From Bacteroidales bacterium (GTDB taxonomy: Bacteria > Bacteroidota > Bacteroidia > Bacteroidales > UBA932), in the NCBI GenBank assembly GCA_017549505.1, contig JAFYUS010000037.1, positions 1 to 58,700 on the forward strand: a stretch of DNA of 58,700 bases. Direction: 5' to 3'. The position numbers were made by a program, and so were the translations under genes. Positions within the stretch are counted from its first letter, which is position 1; each line of letters starts with the position of its first letter. The notes beneath the pieces are model-generated. The model had not been told where the DNA came from. It ran no database searches and saw only the letters and a program-made list of their open reading frames with translations. Of this stretch, positions 43,604 through 50,240 are shown piece by piece.

Positions 43604-45076
43604 ATGAAAAAGATATTATTTTTTGGAATGATTTGCGCGATGGGACTGTCTTTCGCAGCTTGCGAACCACAGCTCATTGACGGACCGGATGCGTATGCAA
43701 CGGTTGATGAAGCTACACTTGCTGAGGCTATCACCTACACTCAGTATGCTGATAAGGAGCTTACCCAGCCAGATCCAGCTGGTAACTTCGTGAAGTACAA
43801 CAGTGCAGTCGGTGTTGTACAGGTATTCAGCATGACTGGAGCGTCTCCACTTGTTACAGGAGCTGGTGGAACATTCAAGCTTCCTGTAAAGCGTGGACAT
43901 GTTGGCAATATCAGTATGAAATTCCGCCTCCCAAATGCTGACGGTACTTTTACTACAGCTACAAAGGAATTCACTTGTACTCCTCCATCGGAGCTTACAC
44001 GTGAGCAGATTCTCCTTTCTGGTGATTATGGTCAGAAAGTTTGGATGTTTGAACAGACATTTGAACCATGGGGTAATGCCGGTTATGTTGAAGGTGAAGG
44101 CGCTATGTTTGATGTCATCAATGGATGGGACTCTTGGTGGTGGGGTATTGACCACGAAGAGTATACTTTCGAGAGCCAGATACCAGATATCGTTGAAGGA
44201 GGAGTCGCAATGGGTGATGAGCATAAATCAGCTTACATGGTATTTGACGAGGATGGACTCGTTCAGACATTTGCACCAGATGGTACATTAGTCCGTAAGG
44301 GTGGCTACAAGCTCGAGAACTATGATCCTGAGCGCTCAAGTGGTTGGGAACTCGCTAAGTTCACTACTTCTGAGCCAGCTATCCTCTTCCCTTGGGATGT
44401 AGATGGAGCAGGTGCTGTAAAAGAGTTTGACGTTATGTATCTCACCCCGCAGAACATGACTCTCGCATATGTACCAGCAGGTGCAGGTGACTGGGATACT
44501 ATCACTTACTGGCGTTTCGTTTCTGGTACACCTGATATGTATACTTTGGAAGGAAAGTGGACATATGGTGTTGAACTTAATTCTAGATACTCTTTCGTTT
44601 ACGGTGGTGCTCCTAAGGAAGGCGAAGGTTTCGACTATAATGAACTCACTGGAGATCTTCCAGGCTTCTCATGGGGTTATGCTCCAAGCAGACTTGCTGA
44701 AAAGTCAGAGCTCTATGCTGAAAGAGGTCAGGTATTCGGCGATGCAGCTGAAGGCGCTTACATGGAGTTCAAGGAGGATTGGGTTACTACATACTCTCCT
44801 GCAGGTGAAAAGGTACGTGAAGCTACTTGGAGCATTCAGATGAATGATCCTACAGTCAACGGCCGTCGTGGTGACAATGGTATCGAACTCGGTACTCTTA
44901 CTACAACAGGCCCAGGTCTCCTCTTCCCTTGGACTTACCAGACTCCAGGTGTCCCTGTTACCGAGTATAAGATCCTTTACTACGATTCTAATAATATCGT
45001 TCTTTACAAAGAAGGTCCAGAGGATCCTGAATTTGATAATATGACAATGTGGGTATTCTCACGTGTTAAGGAATAG
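43604..45076 (+). CDS. Surface lipoprotein with two tandem repeats (possible glycan-binding protein)
   Basis: The 490-residue lipoprotein has its lipobox at FAAC (Cys20). An N-terminal beta domain occupies about 25-125. Two related domains of about 170 residues follow (about 140-312 and 316-490). Each starts with a WxxG/WTYG-like strand, contains AYM(V/E)F-E/D-D...(Q/T)T(F/Y)(A/S)P-G, includes the motif GxxxLFPW near its end, and closes with I/M-T-x-W-V/R-F. No catalytic motif is seen and I do not recognise the family. Its position as third gene after SusC/D is typical of surface glycan-binding proteins (SusE/F or SGBP type). A terminator follows 24 bases later. Confidence 0.7.
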   Translation: MKKILFFGMICAMGLSFAACEPQLIDGPDAYATVDEATLAEAITYTQYADKELTQPDPAGNFVKYNSAVGVVQVFSMTGASPLVTGAGGTFKLPVKRGHVGNISMKFRLPNADGTFTTATKEFTCTPPSELTREQILLSGDYGQKVWMFEQTFEPWGNAGYVEGEGAMFDVINGWDSWWWGIDHEEYTFESQIPDIVEGGVAMGDEHKSAYMVFDEDGLVQTFAPDGTLVRKGGYKLENYDPERSSGWELAKFTTSEPAILFPWDVDGAGAVKEFDVMYLTPQNMTLAYVPAGAGDWDTITYWRFVSGTPDMYTLEGKWTYGVELNSRYSFVYGGAPKEGEGFDYNELTGDLPGFSWGYAPSRLAEKSELYAERGQVFGDAAEGAYMEFKEDWVTTYSPAGEKVREATWSIQMNDPTVNGRRGDNGIELGTLTTTGPGLLFPWTYQTPGVPVTEYKILYYDSNNIVLYKEGPEDPEFDNMTMWVFSRVKE

Positions 45077-45100
45077 TAATATTCATCTCCCTTAATATTA

Positions 45101-45132
45101 AGGCAGTTGCTTTGCAGCAACTGCCTTTTTTT
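45101..45132 (+). terminator. Rho-independent terminator of the third SusC/D operon
   Basis: AGGCAGTTGC (45101-45110) and GCAACTGCCT (45117-45126) form a perfect 10-bp stem with a 6-base loop and a T tract to 45132. Confidence 0.93.
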
Positions 45133-45141
45133 GTATATTTG
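45111..45141 (+). promoter_or_regulatory. Promoter of the DUF6057/propeller/GH43-GH31-GH95 operon
   Basis: TATATTTG at 45134-45141 is a good -7 box. The -33 TTTG at 45111-45114, 19 bases upstream, lies in the loop of the terminator hairpin of the preceding operon. Confidence 0.6.
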
Positions 45142-45194
45142 TTGGATTCTTCAGGCATCTATGTCAGCTTGAATAGTTTTAACATCTATAAATA

Positions 45195-46670
45195 ATGAAT
45201 AAGTCATTGCAATATATCTCTTCTGCAGTATTTGGTGTTGCTGTCTTCCTGTATTGGATCTTGCTTCATCCTTATGCATTAGGCCTGCAGGAGCAGAACC
45301 AGCTCTTCCTTTTTACAAGTGACTACTTTTTGGAAAGAATCGTCATTGCAGGAGGGCTTGCAGATTATATCTCAGAATTCATCACCCAGTTCAATTTTCT
45401 CCCTTACCTTGGAGAGATCCTTATGGCTGTCATCTTTGTAGTCTTTCAAAGATCGATTGCAAAGGCTGTTGGACGTGATGATCTGTACGCTTTCAGTTTT
45501 ATAGCCCCTGTGATGATGCTGATATATATGGGCGATATATATGTCCTGCTCAGCTATCTGGTGGCACTGATCATTTCTGTGCAACTCTGCATATGTTACT
45601 GTAAGTGGAAGGGTTTTGTCTGGACTGCAATTGCAACAGTGCTTGGCTATTGGCTTATAGGTCCTGCAGTTTTCGTATTCACGTTCTTCGTCTGCATCAA
45701 GGAAAAGAATATCAGATCTATGATCCTCATTGCTTTGGCCCTTCTAGCAATTGTTATTTCCAAGTTGACTTATCTCCACCAGTATCCTTGGAAGACAGTT
45801 GTGTTTGGTGTCAATTATTATAGAAAGGCTGTCACAGTGCCCGCCATGCAGCTTGTTATAGCTTGTTTCATCCTGATGATACCTGTCCTTGCTGATTATC
45901 TCCCTAGATTAAAGAAAGTTGCTGGTATTCTGATATATGTGGCTGTCTTTGTCGTTGGTGCATTGACCTTGCATCTTACTTATAAGAAGGATATTGTCGA
46001 AATTGTCGCATACGATCAGCTTGTCCGTCATGAAGATTGGGATGGCATCCTGAAGCGTGCTGAAAAGTATCAGCCGGATTCTGATCTGGCCAGCGTCAGC
46101 ATCAATCTCGCCTTGTTCATGAGCGGCAGAGGAGCTGACTTCCCTGAATTCAAGCAGTTCGGAACTACAGGACTTATACAACCTAGGGTAAGAGACTTCA
46201 TTTCCAACTCATCTTCTTGCGAGGTCTTCTGGAGATTAGGAATGATCAACGAGTCTCTCCGTTATGCCTTCGATACTCAGGAATCATTGGTCAACAATAG
46301 AAAGAGCGGCCGATGGACCTCCAGGATGGCGGAATGTCAGATTCTCAACGGCCGTCATGATGTCGCTCAGAAGTATCTTGATATCCTCGATCACAGCTTG
46401 TTCCACAGAAAGTGGGCTGATGAACATAGAAAATATTTAAGGAATGACGAAGAAATAGCCTCCGATAATGTATATGCTTATCTGAGGTCAGTGCGATACA
46501 AGGAAGATTTCCTTTTCTTCTATCCGGAAATGGACAAGATGCTTGCAAAGCTCTATTACGAGAACAATAATAATTATCTGGCAGCCTGGTACTATAAAGC
46601 GTGGACTGCTCTTAAACCGTTAAATGCAAATGATGAAGAAACATTTACTGGCAACTCTCACGCTAATTAG
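45195..46670 (+). CDS. DUF6057-like polytopic membrane protein, copy 4
   Basis: The 491-residue protein has about nine membrane helices in residues 1-270, with AGGLADYISEFITQFNFLPYLG near 53-74 matching the family segment. A soluble C-terminal part contains DVAQKYLDILDHSLFHRKW. Compared with copy 3 it lacks the last part with the DTYW ending: the frame runs on for about 47 bases into the start of the propeller gene and stops. It is the first gene of an operon that continues to the side-chain-cleaving glycosidases. Function unknown. Confidence 0.8.
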   Translation: MNKSLQYISSAVFGVAVFLYWILLHPYALGLQEQNQLFLFTSDYFLERIVIAGGLADYISEFITQFNFLPYLGEILMAVIFVVFQRSIAKAVGRDDLYAFSFIAPVMMLIYMGDIYVLLSYLVALIISVQLCICYCKWKGFVWTAIATVLGYWLIGPAVFVFTFFVCIKEKNIRSMILIALALLAIVISKLTYLHQYPWKTVVFGVNYYRKAVTVPAMQLVIACFILMIPVLADYLPRLKKVAGILIYVAVFVVGALTLHLTYKKDIVEIVAYDQLVRHEDWDGILKRAEKYQPDSDLASVSINLALFMSGRGADFPEFKQFGTTGLIQPRVRDFISNSSSCEVFWRLGMINESLRYAFDTQESLVNNRKSGRWTSRMAECQILNGRHDVAQKYLDILDHSLFHRKWADEHRKYLRNDEEIASDNVYAYLRSVRYKEDFLFFYPEMDKMLAKLYYENNNNYLAAWYYKAWTALKPLNANDEETFTGNSHAN

Positions 46671-48087
46671 TCTTGCACTGGTTTCCTGCACAAGGGAGAC
46701 TGTGCTGCGTGAAGAATTGCCCGATATTTTCCCAGATTACATAGGTGTGACGATCCCAGCAGAGATCGCTCCTTTGAACTTCGATCTTCCTGAGGAATAT
46801 TCTAAAGTTTATGCGAGGGTCACAGACCCTAAAGGAAATGTCATCACTGCTAAAGGAGACTATGCCGGCTTCAATGTGAAGAAATGGCATGAGATTACTG
46901 CTGCCAATCCAGGAGAGACTCTGACTGTTACGGTAGCCGGATATAAAGACGGCAGGTGGGAACAGTTCCGTCCCTTCTTCATCTATGTGAGCGAGTACTC
47001 TCTTGATGATTTCGGCGTGACCTACCGTAAGTTCGCTCCAGGATATGAAACCTACAGCAAGATCGGTATCTATCAGAGGAATATCCATAATTTCAATGAA
47101 GACCCGATAGTGGAAGGTACTCTCCTTCCAGGTCAATGTATGGGATGTCATACTGCAAACGCGACAAGTCCTGATGAGTTCCTGTTCCATCTTCGAGGTA
47201 AGCACGGTGCTACAATCGTCCAGAAGGACGGTCAAAGAAAATGGTTGGAAACCAAGACTGACCGAACTATAGGAAGGACTGCATATTCGTACTGGCATCC
47301 TTCCGGAAAATATATCACCCATTCCAACAATCTTGTCCATCAGCTTTTCTGGACAGGAAACAATGACAGATATATCGAAGTCTACGATGAAGCATCCGAT
47401 GTGATCGTGCATGATGTGGATAATGATCAGTTTATACTTTCACCAGAGCTGATGACAGAAGATTTCGAGACCTATCCTGCCTTTTCAAGCGACGGAAAGA
47501 CGCTTTTCTACTGTTCTGCACCAAAGGTTCAGGTCCCTGCTCAGGCACAAGATCTCCACTATAATCTCTGTGCAGTGGATTTTGATGAAGAGACCGGAAA
47601 GATCGGAACTCAGGTCGATACGCTGATCAATGCGTATGCGATGAAGAAAAGCGTTACAATGCCTCGTCCTTCTTATGATGGAAGATGGATTCTTTATTCA
47701 TTTGCAGATTTCGGATGTTTCCCTATAAACCATAAGGAATCAGATCTATGGCTTCTGGATCTGCAGGATGGCAGCACTCATCCGCTTGACAGGGCCAATT
47801 CTCCATATTGTGAAAGCTTCCACAACTGGAGTTCGAATTCCCGTTGGATACTTTTTTCGAGCCGTCGTGGCGATAATCTTTATTCAAGGATATATATCGC
47901 CGAGATCGATGATGATGGTAATGCCTCAAAACCTTTCCTTCTTCCTCAGAAAGATCCGTCTTTCTACCACAAGACCCTCTTTACTTTCAATGTTCCTGAT
48001 TTTACGAGAGGAAAGGTGAAATTCAAGACCTCTACAGCATATAAGGAAGCATTTTCAGATGAACGTACACATATAAAAGTAGAATAA
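46624..48087 (+). CDS. CxxCH-containing PD40/TolB-like beta-propeller lipoprotein, copy 5
   Basis: The 487-residue lipoprotein (lipobox LVSC, Cys22) could start at the ATGs at 46624, 46630 or 46633; all give a workable signal. It has IFPDYIGVTIPAEIAPLNF at 35-53, the CxxCH site Cys172-Met-Gly-Cys175-His176, propeller repeats (WHPSGKYITHS, FSSDGKTLFYCSA, WSSNSRWILFSSRR) and KPFLLPQ. It overlaps copy 4 of DUF6057 by up to 47 bases, and its stop codon shares one base with the next start (TAATG). Function unknown. Confidence 0.85.
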   Translation: MQMMKKHLLATLTLISLALVSCTRETVLREELPDIFPDYIGVTIPAEIAPLNFDLPEEYSKVYARVTDPKGNVITAKGDYAGFNVKKWHEITAANPGETLTVTVAGYKDGRWEQFRPFFIYVSEYSLDDFGVTYRKFAPGYETYSKIGIYQRNIHNFNEDPIVEGTLLPGQCMGCHTANATSPDEFLFHLRGKHGATIVQKDGQRKWLETKTDRTIGRTAYSYWHPSGKYITHSNNLVHQLFWTGNNDRYIEVYDEASDVIVHDVDNDQFILSPELMTEDFETYPAFSSDGKTLFYCSAPKVQVPAQAQDLHYNLCAVDFDEETGKIGTQVDTLINAYAMKKSVTMPRPSYDGRWILYSFADFGCFPINHKESDLWLLDLQDGSTHPLDRANSPYCESFHNWSSNSRWILFSSRRGDNLYSRIYIAEIDDDGNASKPFLLPQKDPSFYHKTLFTFNVPDFTRGKVKFKTSTAYKEAFSDERTHIKVE

Positions 48088-48584
48088 TGAAAAGGATAAT
48101 CTTTACACTTTTTACAGCAGCGATGCTGGCTTCATGTACTCGAAGCAATGAATATGTGATCCATGGAACTGTCGCTAACCATGAGCTCGAAGGAGCAAAG
48201 GTATACCTTGTCCCTATAGAAGAAGTAAGCAAGGAAAACGTTGACTCTACCTATATCCATAACCAGTTCTTCGAATTCAGAGGAACTGATGAGAGGGTAG
48301 TCGACATAAGACTCGAAAGACGTAAGAGGTTGGGTGTTGAAACGCTCCTGGTAGTCACAGAACCTGGTGATATTTATGTGACACTCGGCAAGACCAGTAC
48401 CGGAAGAGGAACGCCTCAGAATGACACCATCCAGGCGTGGAAGCATCTTACCCAGAGTCTTTACAGGAAGCAGATAGATAAGGAATATTATTTCAGCCGT
48501 ACGCTTGAGATGGCCGGAAATATCGGCGAGAAAACGACTCTCGGTACATTTCTGCTCTCCTCCATACCTGAAGACGCTAAATAA
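48087..48584 (+). CDS. DUF4369-like lipoprotein without thioredoxin domain
   Basis: The 165-residue lipoprotein has its lipobox at LASC (Cys17). The body (about 22-125) resembles the DUF4369 domain, with IHGTVANHELEGAKVYL, a beta-rich middle, and GTPQNDTIQAW. In most Bacteroidetes this domain precedes a TlpA-like thioredoxin domain with a CxxC site. Here the protein ends after a short helical tail and has no CxxC. It is coupled to the CxxCH propeller gene upstream by a one-base overlap. A link to envelope redox chemistry or haem protein maturation is possible but unproven. Confidence 0.7.
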   Translation: MKRIIFTLFTAAMLASCTRSNEYVIHGTVANHELEGAKVYLVPIEEVSKENVDSTYIHNQFFEFRGTDERVVDIRLERRKRLGVETLLVVTEPGDIYVTLGKTSTGRGTPQNDTIQAWKHLTQSLYRKQIDKEYYFSRTLEMAGNIGEKTTLGTFLLSSIPEDAK

Positions 48585-48604
48585 CAAAGATATAATCATA
48601 ACAC

Positions 48605-50239
48605 ATGAAACTTAACCAGATTCTTAACGCCGTTGCATCAGCTGCAATGCTTGTTGGTGCAACGGCATGTGTGTCTTCCGTCAAGGAAGTACCTTCTACT
48701 GTAGGAAACCCTTATCTTCCGTTATGGGAACACATTCCTGATGGAGAACCATACGTGTTTGAAGATCCTGATAAACCGGGGGAGTACAGGGTTTATATTT
48801 ATGGATCGCACGATTCGATGATCACCGGATATTGCGGCCGCGAGCTTGTAGTCTGGTCTGCACCTGTAGATGATCTTAATGAATGGAGATACGACGGTGA
48901 AATCCTTAGGGTCCTGAACAATGCAAATGGAGAGCCTTTGAACAGAGAGGGACTTTCCGATGTCCTTTATGCACCGGATGTGACCGAGAAGATTGAGGCT
49001 GACGGAACGAAGATGTATTACCTCTTCCCGAATGACATGGAATTCGGCAGGCGTTCGCTGATAGCGAAAAGTCCTAGACCCGACGGACCATTCGAGGTGT
49101 GCAACTGGAGCAAGGAGAATCCTTCCTGGACCGAAGGAATCCTTGAATTCGATCCGTCCGTCTTCGTAGACGACGATGGCCGTGTGTACGGATATTGGGG
49201 ATTCGAATGTTCATATGCTGCAGAACTTGACCCGAATACGATGTGTACCCTGAAGGAGGGTACGGAAATCGTCAAGGATATGATTTCAAGCAGCAAGTCA
49301 GAGGACATCTTCCGCTTCTTCGAAGCGTCATCGATCCGTAAGATCGATGACAAGTATGTGCTCGTATACAGCAGAGTGACCCACGACGGAGAATTTGGCC
49401 TTCCTTCAACGAACTATACGTTGGCTTATGCCTATTCCGACGGACCTCTCGGTCCGTGGACATACGGCGGTACGATCATCGACGGTCGCGGACGCGAAGT
49501 CGATGAGGACGGCAACGTGATTGCGTCTGCTACTGTATCTGGAAACACCCACGGAGGTATCTGCAGGATCAATGGTCAGTGGTATGTGTTCTATCACAGA
49601 CAGACCGGCACGAATGAATATGCCCGTCAGGCTATGGTGGCTCCGATTACTGTAGAGGTCGAAAAAGGAATTGGCGGAAAGGTCCATATATCTGAGGGTG
49701 AATACAATTCAGAGGGATTTTCGTTGAACGGACTTGATCCTCTTGAGGCTCACTCTGCGGGTCTGGCATGTTGGTATACCGGACCGAAGGTCGCTCTGCA
49801 TGAATATCCGAACAATATTTTCTTCGGTTCATACGTGGCTTCCGGTTATGGCACTGATGATAAGTTCGAGGCTCCGTACGATCTCAGGAACAATACAAAT
49901 CCTGTCGTGAACAATACTGACGGTTCGATCGTCGGTTATAAATATTTCAACTTTGACGGTACATACGGCCGTAAAGGACTGGATCTGATCCTTAACCTCG
50001 TACCTGAAGGAGTAGGTGGAACAATCACAGTCATGGTAGACAGACCATGGGCTTCGCAGGGTGGTGTAGAGGTCGGCAGAATCGATCTCAAGGCAGATAT
50101 GCCTGAGTCTCCTGTTGATGTCAGGATAGCCGTTCCTGAACTGACGAAGATGAATGGCAAGCATGCCGTCTATCTGAAATTCTCTTCGGATGTCAAGGAA
50201 GAGTCCATATGTGTGCTTAATACGATAAAATTCAAATAA
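48605..50239 (+). CDS. GH43-family glycosidase lipoprotein (arabinofuranosidase/xylosidase type) with C-terminal CBM6-like domain
   Basis: GH43 enzymes hydrolyse arabinofuranosyl or xylosyl linkages in xylan with inversion. The 544-residue protein has a signal ending around ATAC (Cys22). The five-bladed propeller domain covers about 35-365 and contains the three carboxylates: base Asp46 (PDGEP), modulator Asp183 (FDPSVFVDDDG) and acid Glu240 (FFEASSIRK). A CBM6-like beta-sandwich follows at about 395-544. The subfamily, and so the exact bond cleaved, cannot be fixed by eye. It sits one base before the GH31 gene and is probably periplasmic. Confidence 0.9.
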   Translation: MKLNQILNAVASAAMLVGATACVSSVKEVPSTVGNPYLPLWEHIPDGEPYVFEDPDKPGEYRVYIYGSHDSMITGYCGRELVVWSAPVDDLNEWRYDGEILRVLNNANGEPLNREGLSDVLYAPDVTEKIEADGTKMYYLFPNDMEFGRRSLIAKSPRPDGPFEVCNWSKENPSWTEGILEFDPSVFVDDDGRVYGYWGFECSYAAELDPNTMCTLKEGTEIVKDMISSSKSEDIFRFFEASSIRKIDDKYVLVYSRVTHDGEFGLPSTNYTLAYAYSDGPLGPWTYGGTIIDGRGREVDEDGNVIASATVSGNTHGGICRINGQWYVFYHRQTGTNEYARQAMVAPITVEVEKGIGGKVHISEGEYNSEGFSLNGLDPLEAHSAGLACWYTGPKVALHEYPNNIFFGSYVASGYGTDDKFEAPYDLRNNTNPVVNNTDGSIVGYKYFNFDGTYGRKGLDLILNLVPEGVGGTITVMVDRPWASQGGVEVGRIDLKADMPESPVDVRIAVPELTKMNGKHAVYLKFSSDVKEESICVLNTIKFK

Positions 50240-50240
50240 C

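Noticed and set aside
46663-47412. 249-residue open frame on the minus strand
   Set aside because: It is antisense to propeller copy 5, whose own motifs are clear; low-complexity, no recognisable domain.
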